From Saccoglossus kowalevskii (lineage: Eukaryota; Hemichordata; Enteropneusta; Harrimaniidae), in NCBI RefSeq assembly GCF_000003605.2, contig NW_003124926.1, positions 79,425-133,312 on the forward strand: a stretch of 53,888 bases of DNA, read 5' to 3'. Below, in pieces: positions 44,301 to 53,888 of the stretch (its first letter is position 1; each line of letters starts with the position of its first letter). The position numbers were made by a program, and so were the translations under genes. The notes beneath the pieces were generated by a model. The model searched no databases and was not told the origin of the DNA. It was given only the letters and a program-made list of their open reading frames with translations.

Positions 44301-47300
44301 CGAAACTGGTAGCATTCAACCACAGTCCCTCCACACACGGTGTAGAGGGACGAGGTGAGGGACTTTGGCGAAACTGGTAGCATTCAACCACAGTCCCACC
44401 ACACACGGTGTAGAGGGACTGCGATTCAACTAAACAAAAAAAGCGACAATTACCACGGCATCGCCGTATCCGTTGCAAAGACTATTAAATTATCATTGAT
44501 ATTATATTAGTGTATGTATTCTATTAAAATTACTTGTATAAGTAATTCCGTATCAATCAATTAAAACTTGACTTGATTTAAACAGCGCACTCACCGTCCA
44601 GTCTCTACATAGAGTATTTTGCCACAGTCTGCCGGTGCCACTGATTTGCTGTCATTTAGGATCACAAATCTCTTCAATGTCTTCATATGCCATTTTAAGC
44701 ACAGTGTACCGTTTTCGTTATAGAGTTCGAAGTTCTGTTGAGTGACAGCTAGCAGGAATTCGCCATTTAGTCGTAGCCTGTTTGCAGTTGCCATCGGTAG
44801 CGCCCACACTCTGTAGAATTCTTTTGAAACGGAAGGAAAAAGACACGGATAAGACATGGTAATCAGAGTTGTTGAGAGAGAGTACCATTAGAGTCGAGTA
44901 AAACCGTGGTATACGTGTTTTCATCATGAACAGTAATATATAGTCGTGGGGCTCTCTAGTGACGATGTACTCACGTCACATCGATGTCAATTCGTATTAT
45001 GTCACATCATTGTCATACTTCGTCACTCGACGTCAAGCGTCTCACTGTGACTGTGACGTAAACACTGACGTATCGGAGCGGAATGTTTTTTGTCACTTTT
45101 TCTGAGGCCAATGCACCCCTGCTGAAATGGGCCAAGTGCAGTCAACTGCCTCTTCGTGGAGGGACTGTCTGTGATTGGACCCGGTTATCATAAACTGCAG
45201 GCAATAATACCCCGCTATGAACACGTAATGCCAAGCTAAAGAATCTTATCAAGGAAATATTCAGATGTCACACGTAAGCATATACGGTAAAACACGTCTT
45301 TTTAAAGCATGTTATTTTAGCTAATTTAGCTGTAATTTCGCTAATTCAAGATGTAGATAATTTAACCATGGAGCTCCATGATTTAACAGAAAGTATATTC
45401 TCACTATTGTTGGCACTTTAGCTAAATTAAGATTCTGTTTCAGCGGGCATCAAAAGAAACTATGGAATTATAAAAACCGCTATCTCCCTAACAGTATTCC
45501 AATATTATACCCTGGAACATAGGGCTCCGATATAATGCTGTCGTGTGAACGTAGCAATTCTTAGCGGTGTTTGTTTTGACATTGGCACTTCAATCCTAAA
45601 AGGCGACTTCCCTGGACACAACCATTGTCACTAGGGGTGCTAGGTGGTAAGAATCATATACAGAATACACTCAGTTAGTTTTGTTTTTTTTCAATTATTC
45701 GTTTCTAGCTCTGAAACTCACGTGTTATATTGAGGATGAAAATTCAAATTATGGTTGTAAATATGGCTGAATATCATTCGATGTTGTCGTCCAAATTCAA
45801 ATTACAACTGCTGACGTATTCAGAAACACGCTGCAGGTGGTGACCGTTAACGGGAGATTTTGTGGGCAATGTTTCCCTGTGTAATATTTTTTCAACCTGA
45901 TTTCGAAAAAAATGCCTAAAAATATGTGCATGATAAGAGCGTTCTACACTTGAACACAATTAATTATATCTAATCACAAGTGCACAATTAACTTCAAATT
46001 CGAGCACCCCATGAAATATAGTCTGATTTTCGATATGTAAGTTTCCAACGGTTGAATGGCAAATTCATATCAGACACCGCTTAAAATCTTCTAAGTAAAA
46101 TTGACAGGGAGATAGCGGTTTTCATGATCAATTTATTTGGGCGCCGGCTGTAATTCATGCATAAAGTCAAATTCAAACTTTAGTTTACAGTGTATGCGAC
46201 CACACCCATTTGACGAAAGCACGACACATGAGATAAATTCTGACTATTTTGATGAATATTGTTTCGAGTCCCAGTAACACCCGTTATTAGCCCAACGCCA
46301 CCACCCCTACCCACACTCTAGACTTATTAGCGTGTGGAATTTCAAATGAAGACTAAACAACTTGCATTGCCAGTGTATTCGCAGAATTGTACCATATGAT
46401 GCACCGTAGACAGTATGATTACAAGGCGTATAGGATAGAACCCATAAAACCCAGTGTTTTTAAAATAAACACTGAAGACAGAGCTAAGATTTCGTCGCGT
46501 TTTTTATCCTATGTAGTGCCGACCGTTAGATGGTTACTCGTGTCGAATCAATTTCACCAGGTCGTGAGACAAGTGCAGGATAATCATGCGTATATTTTCA
46601 GACAGACTCAGTGGGTGACTATATTGGGACACAAGTAGTTCCAGCATGTGTAGATCATATTTTGTCTTCTTTTACATATTATCAATTTAAATTATTATAT
46701 GCAACATAAATTACTTTACTTCTTACCTGATCCAACATCGGGTAATTTTCTGACAGTGTTTATTTTGGGCAGCAGTGCCCGTTTAAGCACACCGATCCAC
46801 TCGTGGATAACACCCTCGTTATCACCGGCGAGATAAAGAAGTGGTTTGTCACCGGAGTATATCTCTAGGCCGTATCTCTGTTTTCTTTCCAGCGTGCGTC
46901 GAATTAATGTGACGTTCTTTAGTAACACGCACAGCACAGGTTTATCAAACTCGTTCTGGTCCTCGTAGGCTTCTAATAAAACTGAACGTCCTTCTGAAGT
47001 CCGATTTTCACGTATTTCTACCCATTTACGCGCCCAAGGCTGAAAAGAAAATGAAATGATATTGAGCAATCATAAATTTGAAAATAAAACCTATGGTAAC
47101 CACAATCTGGGACAGCCTAACGGGACAACGCGGCATCGATATAAAGTGTACATGTGACCATGGCGGAACTAGTAAACATCAGATAAACAAATCATGCGAC
47201 TATTAGGACACAGGTAAACCATTTTCATCACAGGATCATGCTATGAATACAATTTGTTCTGTTTCTTCTATGTTATACCATGTTATACCATGTTATACCA

Positions 47301-47564
47301 CACGCATCGTACTCATATTAATGGCCAACGCGCAAACAGCTAATTTACCCAGTCGGTACTACGAGTACCAGGCACAGAATAGTCACGACGAGGCTACCAT
47401 AGGCGTGCGCGTGAAACGAGCAACTAAGTAAACCCCAATGCGATATTGTCTAGCATTGTTCGAACCAAACTCATAAACCACAGAATAAATAAACTTACCC
47501 TTACAGTGTACCATGTCTCTTTGGATGGATTCCGATAGAACAGGTACCCGCATTTCAAATCCAT
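39635..47564 (-). CDS. IRS/DOK-type docking protein (PH + PTB), whole gene, 4 coding exons
   Basis: A cytoplasmic adaptor expected to dock on receptor tyrosine kinases at the membrane. Exons at 47499-47564, 46727-47039, 44595-44820 and 39635-41339 join in frame (phases 0, 1, 2) to 769 aa. Residues ~4-120 form a PH domain (CGYLFYRN, WARKWVEIRE, HEWIGVLKRAL, including the late conserved Trp). Residues ~127-235 form an IRS-type PTB domain (FYRVWAL, LNGEFLLAVT, LKRFV, ETGRGCQDGEGEFYFYS). The tail is long, Ser-rich and disordered-looking. It carries YQNI (Tyr ~422, Grb2-like), YDWP (~469), PEVPKR (an SH3 ligand), YVNM (~748) and YEHM (~757). The GEGEF ending of the PTB domain looks DOK-like, while two C-terminal YxxM motifs are IRS-like. 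I therefore give no symbol. Confidence 0.88.
42777..43770. other. Assembly gap (994 Ns)
   Basis: A run of N inside the tandem-repeat element. Its real length and content are unknown. It lies in intron 3 of the docking-protein gene, so no recognised exon is interrupted. Confidence 1.
43962..44036. repeat. CA/C-rich simple repeat
   Basis: A (CA)n run followed by C-rich CACCC-type sequence and another CA run, next to the terminal hairpin of the tandem-repeat element. Confidence 0.9.
44291..44426. repeat. 68-bp tandem duplication
   Basis: Two direct copies with a period of 68 bp (GGGACTTTGGCGAAACTGG begins at 44291 and 44359). The copies are nearly identical apart from a T/A change and the diverging 3' edge. 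Each includes one CACAGTCCC...GAGGGAC hairpin. Confidence 0.95.
44382..44430. mobile_element. Palindromic micro-insertion, site C, with 7-bp direct repeats
   Basis: ATTCAAC at 44382-44388 and 44424-44430 flanks a 35-bp hairpin at 44389-44423. The outer arms are CACAGTCCC and GGGACTGCG (one mismatch) and GAGGGAC is present as at site B; the loop is longer, with CACACACGGTGTA. The duplicated upstream copy at about 44321-44350 has the same left arm but has lost the right direct repeat, as expected if the 68-bp duplication happened after insertion. Confidence 0.6.
44595..44820 (-). CDS. Docking protein coding exon 3 (PTB core)
   Basis: On the minus strand the acceptor is TTTTTCCTTCCGTTTCAAAAG and the donor CG|GTGAGT. 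Encodes EFYRVWALPMATANRLRLNG, EFLLAVTQQNFELYNENG and CGKILYVETG. The start follows phase 1 from exon 2; an alternative ACAG a few bases on would break the frame. The ETGR motif at the end corresponds to the conserved E(A/V)GR of DOK/IRS PTB domains. Confidence 0.88.
44821..46726 (-). other. Docking-protein intron 2
   Basis: A 1.9-kb intron. No exon, repeat family or RNA gene was recognised; the open frames within it lack splice context. Confidence 0.75.
46727..47039 (-). CDS. Docking protein coding exon 2 (PH domain)
   Basis: On the minus strand the acceptor is TTTTCTTTTCAG and the donor G|GTAAGA. Encodes PWARKWVEIRENRTSEGRSV, LLEAYEDQ, LIRRTLERKQRYGLEIYSGD and HEWIGVLKRALLP, followed by a short basic linker. 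The final helix with HEWIGVL is the standard PH C-terminal helix. Confidence 0.92.
47269..47300. repeat. Short tandem repeat of CATGTTATAC
   Basis: About three copies of an 11-bp unit (ATGTTATACC) in docking-protein intron 1. Confidence 0.85.
47499..47564 (-). CDS. Docking protein coding exon 1 (start of PH domain)
   Basis: Encodes 22 residues, MDLKCGYLFYRNPSKETWYT then VR, with donor AGG|GTAAGT. The chosen ATG has A at -3 and G at +4 and lies just before the first PH strand (CGYLFYR). The frame stays open for about 30 codons upstream, so a longer N-terminus is possible but less likely. Confidence 0.8.
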
Positions 47565-48540
47565 TGTGTGTTTCACGATAGATTCACTTTTTATGATACA
47601 CTTTACCTCATTGTAAGCACAATGAAAAGTGGGATAATGCAAATAACACTCAGACCGCAATCTGTGCCAAGAAATCCAGTAACTTTAGAGAGAAACACGC
47701 CGTGAGTTCCGACGATATACGTCAACAGCCTGGCATATGGTGATATCCAGTTACCGAGGTAGTATATTATCTTGTTTTGAATGGAAGTTGTGTTTGCAAG
47801 AGATATGATTGGTCAGGGCGTTGTCAATTGTTAATGGTTAACAGGCGGCGTGATAACACGGCGTTGCATTTGAACCCCAATACGAAATACCGCACCCGCA
47901 TCCCAAAACCGAAGTAATCACAAACCATTAACATATATGGCAATACATTTAAACTATTTTGTCTTAGCAATGAGTGTGTTTATATCAAAAATAATGCTCG
48001 TGTATCATTTTTTTTATTTTCGACGGTAATATATATTTCAAAAGTTTAATATTAATTTTAGCGGGTTACACATCTACTACGCCTGTATCACCAAACGACG
48101 GCACAAGCCGACGTCATCAACATCATCATCGTCGACTTGACAAGGATTCGACCCGGCAAAGGTCGCAGGTCGCCCAGCAACAACATACACCAAACTCATC
48201 ACATTTCACAACGTCGGCACGATTTCCCGGGAATGCGATACTGGGAAAATATTGATTCCCTCCCAAGCAGACGGGGTTATTCCCAAGTGACAAACGAATC
48301 TTGACGTAATTGCTACATGCGCACCTGTTCCAAGAAATTATCGATGTTCGCTGGTATCTAAAAACGCGTCTTTCTGTCACACGTAGAGATTATTTGATTA
48401 CTAGTACGTCACTACGTATATATATATTATGCAAATTACATATAACAGCAAAGTCTGTTTATAAACAGATAACAGAGGTAGTTTATTTACCATTAATATT
48501 ACGTAACAGTGATTGACAAGAGTTTATTCACACGGGGCTT
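47565..48540. other. Upstream region of the docking-protein gene
   Basis: This presumably contains its 5' UTR and promoter. The stretch 47.7-48.35 kb is richer in CpG than the surroundings. I see no TATA box or other element I can defend, and no convincing gene. Confidence 0.5.
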
Positions 48541-48544
48541 CTAC

Positions 48545-48912
48545 TTTTCATGTCATGTAAAAGATATGTGACCCCCGAAAAAAATGTTCTATTCGAAATG
48601 GCAAAAACCAAAATCCAAAACTTTAAAAACACTCTCCGTAGCAATATACCTAAAGAAGTGTTTTTAAATAAGACAGCAACCCCAGTGACAACCTTCTTAC
48701 ACAATTTACGTTTTGCATTTTGTTTTCTATCTATCCATGATCTATCGTAGTATTATAATTTTATACTTTTTTTATAATTTTATTCTCTGTAGTTTGTTTT
48801 ATTTTATCTATTTACTTTTTTGTAACCTTTTATTCCTTCTTAAACATTTGTAACCATTGCCAACCCCTCCGGGGATCGTGTAAGTGTTAATAAAGTTATT
48901 TTCTTTTCAACC
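48545..48912 (+). other. Possible 3' end of a retroposon or unknown plus-strand transcript
   Basis: The segment ends with a compact CCCCTCCGGGG hairpin, GTAAGTGTTAATAAAG (AATAAA at 48889-48894) and a T-rich tail. This resembles the terminal part of a transcript or LINE. The short upstream open frame (48550-48750) shows no domain I recognise, so coding is not claimed. Confidence 0.25.
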
Positions 48913-49060
48913 TTCGAATCCAACTAGGTTTTAAATGAAATCGTGACCAATGAATAAGTAATCGTTATACTTTTGGCATACGATCAGTACTGTGATATTT
49001 ATGGCTGTAAATTGCGTTGACAAACGGGGGAAACAGTGGTTAGCTATGATTACTAGCATG

Positions 49061-49101
49061 GTTTGTACACAGTCCCTCTGATAGAGGGACTGTGGTTTGT
49101 A
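49061..49101. mobile_element. Palindromic micro-insertion, site B, with 7-bp direct repeats
   Basis: Arms CACAGTCCCTCT (49068-49079) and AGAGGGACTGTG (49083-49094) are perfectly complementary around the loop GAT. The flanks are GTTTGTA at 49061-49067 and 49095-49101, an exact 7-bp direct repeat (9 bp counting the preceding TG). It has the same layout and arm consensus as sites A and C. Confidence 0.75.
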
Positions 49102-49364
49102 GTTCCATGTTACTAGGTACAGTAACCAGGACGGTATACATTTTTGTTCCACGATTATAAAACATTACAAAAACAAATTCAGAAAGCGCAGATTGCAGAA
49201 TAACAGGAAGTAGTACAGTCTCGTCGTCAGCTCATTTTTCTCCGGGACAATGTTCCTAGATGTACTCGTGTTGATTGTCATGTCGGGAATGATATGCCGA
49301 AATGAATACTACCCGGTAGTAGTTATGAATATAATAGTAAATCAACCAGCGTTTTGGGCGCTAA

Positions 49365-49646
49365 GCGTTCGCGCACACTTCGTTAGCCCGTGCTCAGGAT
49401 CTGGACCGGTTCTTAAAAACGGATCAGATTTAACCCGTACTAAGCATTTTAGCCCGTGCTAAGCATTCGTGCACGTTTTATATGCACGGGGTAAGGTAAT
49501 TGATCTCTTAGTCCATGCATGGATTCTTAGTACATCCATGGTCAATGCCAAGGAGATGTACGTGAACACTACTATTGATAGGCATATTGTTTAACCTGAC
49601 ATGTGTTTGGCCTCCTAGCTCGTGCTAAGTAGCTGTGTGCGAACGC
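49365..49646. mobile_element. MITE-like element with ~30-bp terminal inverted repeats
   Basis: The left end GCGTTCGCGCACACTTCG (49365 on, to 49394) and the right end AGCTGTGTGCGAACGC (to 49646, arm from 49617) are complementary at 23 of 30 positions. Internal copies of the words TAGCCCGTGCT and CTAAGCATT recur between them. No open frame, and no clear target-site duplication. Confidence 0.6.
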
Positions 49647-51240
49647 AACTAATGTGGTACTATATCCAGGCATGTTTCCGTCGTGAACCGCTTTTTTTTT
49701 ATGAATGTGCAAAAATCATTCAGCGAAAGCCCACGACGGCCTTCTGTCCTTCTGTCGGATGCGCCAATCAAGCTCAAGTGACGCATACAACATACTTCAG
49801 AAATCTCTTCTTATATAAATTAAATGAATCAAACCATGAAATACGACAGGAAACGATACAGAGTCAAAGAAACGGAACGACGGATGGACGACACCGATCG
49901 TGCCCGTGAGATTTATCTGTTAACGTTAACACTACAATGACCTTTCGCATTCTAATTCTAAACTTTACATAAAAAGAACGCCATCAATTATTGGGATGCA
50001 GTATTTTACACTTTTGTATGTACATTTCTATTAAGTTCAAAGTTCTATCCAGTCTTTCACAATATGACCGCCATTTTGGAGCATAATGTTATTATGTGGG
50101 AAAATAAAACAATGTAACTGGTAATAAACTTTAACTACATGCTACATGCCAATTATCCAGTTGATCGGTCAAAACACTCCTGAGAAACACCTCAATATTT
50201 TTGTCGAAAATCAAAGATGGCGGCAAAATCACGCGACTGGTTCGAATAAGTTGTTTGCTCTGTCACAGTGGCTCTGTGAAGGAGTTTGGTATAAAGATGC
50301 AACATGGCAAATTTCAAAATAAAAACTGTAATCAGATAAAAGTTAGATCTGTAAAAAATACTCCTTGTTTAGAAGCAATCAACGACCAATCACAAAGAGT
50401 TTTGCAAACTTTAATGACTATATAACTTCCATGCTAAAAAACAAAGGTCAAATCAATGTGTTCAGTGGTTTTGAAGTATAATATATTTTTTGCAGTTCTT
50501 CGGTAAAAAAAAAACATTGCGGAAAACGTTAAGCGACTGCTAACATATTCGTGAAATATGCAGCCCATATATCAATAATGTTACTATAACAAATCGGAAT
50601 GCCTAGACCCCCAGAAAAGGTTCAAAATGACCACTTCCTGTTTAACTGATATATTCACTTTACGTGGTTTAAATAAAAATAATATGTGTAATTATTTTTC
50701 AGAATGTGATTGCGCTATAGTGTCCACATGGTGACAATACACGCCGTATAGTTAAGATATTTCGCAGTGAGTCGGTAATTAAACACCACGGTCGTCGCAT
50801 CACGCCGTGTTTGATATGGGGCCGTGCGACTTGTAGTTCAGTCATTATGATGCAACCGAGTTAACATTGTTTGTTTACCCGACATCAGAAATGTGATTTG
50901 AGCTGACCCGGGTTAGACACAATGTGTTTTCTAAGTATATAACCCACCAAAGGCAGCACAAATGTAAACAAGTGACCAAAACCTAGCAAATTTATCACAC
51001 TTTTTTGAAGGTTGTGTTTTGTGAAAAAGCTTTATTTCCTTCTACACATGCAGAAACTAAAATGAATTGTCAAATATCTTTTAATGATGTATTAAAGCAA
51101 TATTATAGTGTTTTAGTGTCACACTAGATTTTGATCAACTCCGCTTTGCTAAATTTCATACAGCGACTCGATGAGAAGCATTGCAATGTTTTTCGGGGTT
51201 TCAAAAATGTTAGCTTAAAGGCCTACTCAAATTTCGTAAG
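49647..51240. other. Intergenic DNA
   Basis: No gene recognised on either strand. The only structure I can name is the MITE fragment at 50779-50821. Confidence 0.6.
50779..50821. mobile_element. Fragment of the TTAA-bounded MITE family
   Basis: Begins TTAAACACCACGGTCGTCGC and continues with GCCGTGT and TGATATGGGG. This parallels the start of copy 2 (TTAAAGGGTGGCAGTCGTCG ... GCCGTGT ... CGATATGGGA). The rest of the element is missing or too diverged. Confidence 0.5.
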
Positions 51241-51378
51241 TTAAAGGGTGGCAGTCGTCGTGCCGTGTCCTGTTCGATATGGGACTCATGGCGACGTATA
51301 CAACGCGTGTAAAATACATTGTTTATTTAGTATACTCGAAATTCGAACACGCGCTGCGTGACGACCACCGCGCTTTAA
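51241..51378. mobile_element. TTAA-bounded MITE-like element, copy 2
   Basis: A 138-bp unit in opposite orientation to copy 1 at 39230-39366. It shares the blocks GTGTCCTGTTCGATATGGGA, CGACGTATACAACGCGTGTA, AAATACATTGTTT and GAACACGCGCTGCGTGACGA. TTAA is present at both ends. The close similarity suggests recent activity. Confidence 0.82.
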
Positions 51379-51847
51379 GTATTTAACACAGTAAGTTTAA
51401 CACAGTCTGTATACTCAAAGTGTTTCTCGAAATTTTCAGGTCAAATGCTTTCTAATAGGTCAGATCTGCTTTGTCCATTACTGGTCCGGTTATAGCCATC
51501 AACATTTTCTTAGCAAAACTACAATCCGGATACAAAGACTACGTGACTGTGTACACATCGTTGTCAGAGTAGTGTAGTAATGTGTAGTGTTGTACGCGTT
51601 ACTCCGTGGTGCTGGTTTAAATGATACGGGTATGGTCACGAATTCTTCGTAAGAGTATTCATCACTATGCATCAGTCACTTCCAAAGAGCACACCCTTAA
51701 TTCATTGCCGCTTGCCTGAAATATCGACGTTCACCATGGGACACAGCGGGGGGGGGGGATAGTCACGTGTTTTATGAAATGTACACCGTTGAGTATTTGT
51801 AGGCTATCCTAACAAATGCATAGAACACTACGATAAAAACTTTCCGT

Positions 51848-52202
51848 TTTCGACATTGTAAAATTCTTTCGTTTATTTATGAGAAAAACAACTGAAAAAA
51901 ACAAGGTATTTCAGAAATTTATATTAAGAATAATTCATAACGAAATGTATTCCCTATGCACCCATAAATCACTTTCATAATTACCGATTACACAAGAATA
52001 TTACAGAAAAAATTGCTATATTTCCTATATTATTGCCTATTATTTGTCTTGAATTATGACTGAAAGAAGCTGAATGAAATTGCAAATTATGTAGTGTGTT
52101 CAAAAACTCATTTAAGAACAATAAATTTAAAAAATATGACTCTACTTTGTAAAAATACTGTATTTTTCTGCATAAAAACGAAAGAATTTTACAATGTCGA
52201 AA
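51848..52202. mobile_element. MITE-like element with perfect 27-bp terminal inverted repeats
   Basis: TTTCGACATTGTAAAATTCT... at 51848-51874 is the exact complement of 52176-52202, giving a 355-bp AT-rich unit with no coding potential. The inversion weakens into imperfect pairing further in. I could not fix a target-site duplication. Confidence 0.75.
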
Positions 52203-52599
52203 GCAATGTGTTATAGGACGGTGACCTTCTTGGACCATAACGTCTCAATATGTCAAGCGTTTATCATCACGTGTATATTTCAAATCATTGATAAATACTT
52301 GCTAGAATGTGTCGTACTGGTAGATATGGTTTCATCATATTATCAACCTTATAGACGGAAATGAGTGAAACTTTTCCAAGAAAACTGCTCTGGGAAATTC
52401 ACAGAGCGTAAACCAATTCCCCGAAATCAGAATCTAGGGTACACATTTAGTGGCTCCGAGGAGAAGATGTTATTTTACTGCGTAACCGTAAAATATACCA
52501 GGAAGCATGGCCTCTATAGATCAAATAATGTTTACACAGAAACATAACAGTATTTACACGGAATGTTTTGAAGAATGCGGAAGTAGTAAAAGTGTGCAA

Positions 52600-52876
52600 T
52601 AAAACAGTTACGTCGGCGTAAGTTGCGTCCGGTAGATAACAAGATGTCACGATCTTCCGTTCACACCATCTTTTCGTGCTATGCGTTTCTAACAGCACAA
52701 TTTCGCCTACTCGTAGATAGGCAATGTTTTGGTTGACCATTACGCTGGTGCTGAAACTGGGGTAGCCTGACATGTAGGCGTAGTAGCGCCCTCGCCGGCC
52801 GAACGGCACCAGACCACACTGTGTGTTGGGTTTGGAGTACCGCGGAGGGCTAACACCGAGGTCGCTTAAACTCCGC
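52600..52876 (-). CDS. Possible internal exon of an unrecognised gene
   Basis: On the minus strand the frame is open from a potential acceptor (TTAAATAG, just above 52876) through RSLSDLGVSPPRYSKPNTQC, GLVPFGRRGRYYAYMSGY, MVNQNIAYLRVGEIVLLETH and onward. GC content and third-position bias are higher than in nearby DNA. The frame does not start with a well-placed ATG, and a candidate donor (GAC|GTAACT near 52600) is weak. I do not recognise the sequence; it may be an exon of a gene extending past the window, or non-coding. Confidence 0.3.
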
Positions 52877-53888
52877 ACTATTTAAGCCTCAGTACAGTGT
52901 TATAACAAAAGCCGTTTACATTTTATAAAACTAATTTACAAGATATTTACCGAACGTTTCATTACTAGTGTTAGCCACTGAACACACTTATAACACAGTT
53001 GCTGAACCCTATATGAATTAGTATATCTGCATGGGACCATTTCAAGTTGGTTCTTCCCTTCCTTGTGAACATTGTAAAGTAATTTCCTCTACGCATGCGT
53101 ATATTTTTAATTGTTTTATTGGGTATAATACCAGAATTACAAAGCTTTAAATCTGTGGGTGGAACTTCAGCGAAAACAAACCCATATCAAAATGGCGACC
53201 ATTTAGAGTGAGTAATTCGGTTGGTCAGTTTTCCCAATATTGCTAGTACCAGGGTGGTTGAATTGGCATACTATGTTTGTGACTTTCAACAAAAAATGAT
53301 AGCAGATTGCATATAAACTTGACAAAAAATCGGAATCTTGATTGTATTTAAAACGTTCATTCGTCTTTTGAAAATATATTTTAGTTTTTCCCTGCAATAT
53401 GTTGCTCGACGTATCTTTTCACTTTAATCATTTGTTTCATTGCAAATTATGCGAAAAAATGGTTAATTTTTTGCGATTTGCTAGTATTTGTTGGCGATTC
53501 GCTCCGCTAGGATTGCCCTTATAATTACTTTTGTGGCTTCGTGTGTCTGTGTGACTTCCAGTGTTTTCACGTATTATTACTTCTGTGATTTGTTTGGCTT
53601 CAGCCTAGTTATTAGAAACAATCTGGAAAAAATTTGGGCCCACCGTTGCCACATTAACAGCAAAATGTATAAAAAAAAAAAAAAAATGTATCTCCTCCTA
53701 CAAATTTGGGATAAAACACCTCAGACATAGCTCATTCTACTGAGCTTGAGTGTGGGCACAAAATTACCATTTGAATTTTTGATATATTTTTTCATTACCG
53801 AGAAATTTGACCCCAAAGTTGGGGTAACTGTTCACCAGGAACTATAATCAACTGTAGTACGCAGTCTCTAAGAGCGCGCGGGGGGGGG
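52877..53888. other. Terminal region, nothing recognised
   Basis: AT-rich DNA with short open frames lacking coding character, an A run near 53.67 kb, and a G run at the very end of the window. Confidence 0.6.

Larger units (their letters stand above)
41340..44594 (-). other. Docking-protein intron 3 (contains an assembly gap and repeats)
   Basis: Most of this 3.3-kb intron is repetitive: a tandem-repeat element that includes the N gap, the 68-bp tandem duplication and micro-insertion site C. A small direct repeat of GGGATATGTCC lies near 41.79 kb. No exon was recognised. Confidence 0.75.

Noticed and set aside
48126-48380. Cysteine-containing minus-strand open frame upstream of the docking-protein gene
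   Set aside because: No signal peptide, no cysteine-spacing pattern and no splice context; more likely promoter or 5' UTR DNA.

Overview
The window is animal nuclear DNA. It is AT-rich and gene-sparse, with GT-AG introns, microsatellites, many short interspersed repeats and one run of Ns (an assembly gap). Two multi-exon protein genes are well supported and converge on each other. The repeat content and the clear similarity of the first gene to vertebrate MTSS1 suggest an invertebrate animal, perhaps a non-vertebrate deuterostome such as a hemichordate. That placement is an impression, not a demonstration.

Plus strand, 1553-34866: a complete MTSS1/MTSS2 (missing-in-metastasis) orthologue in 14 coding exons that join in frame to 985 codons. 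It has an N-terminal I-BAR (IMD) domain, a Ser/Pro-rich middle, a very glutamine-rich segment and a C-terminal actin-binding WH2 motif. Intron 3 alone is about 20.9 kb. A 45-nt in-frame cassette exon appears to lie inside the I-BAR coding region.

Minus strand, 47564-39635: a PH + PTB (IRS-type) docking protein of the IRS/DOK class in four coding exons, 769 aa. Its long tyrosine-containing tail ends in YVNM and YEHM, which are PI3K-type SH2 ligands. The two stop codons are about 4.8 kb apart. Both products would act at the plasma membrane: MTSS1 as a membrane-curving actin regulator, and the docking protein as a scaffold below tyrosine-kinase receptors. Nothing in the sequence shows that they work together.

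The DNA around and inside the docking-protein gene (37-53 kb) is dense in small mobile-element remnants. There is a TTAA-bounded MITE-like family with two full copies and a fragment, two other elements with terminal inverted repeats, and a tandem-repeat element that contains the assembly gap. There is also a family of tiny palindromic insertions (24-35 bp), each flanked by an exact 7-bp direct repeat. These micro-insertions are the most unusual signal I found. The last 6 kb has no gene I can name; one open stretch near 52.6-52.9 kb on the minus strand may be an exon of an unknown gene.
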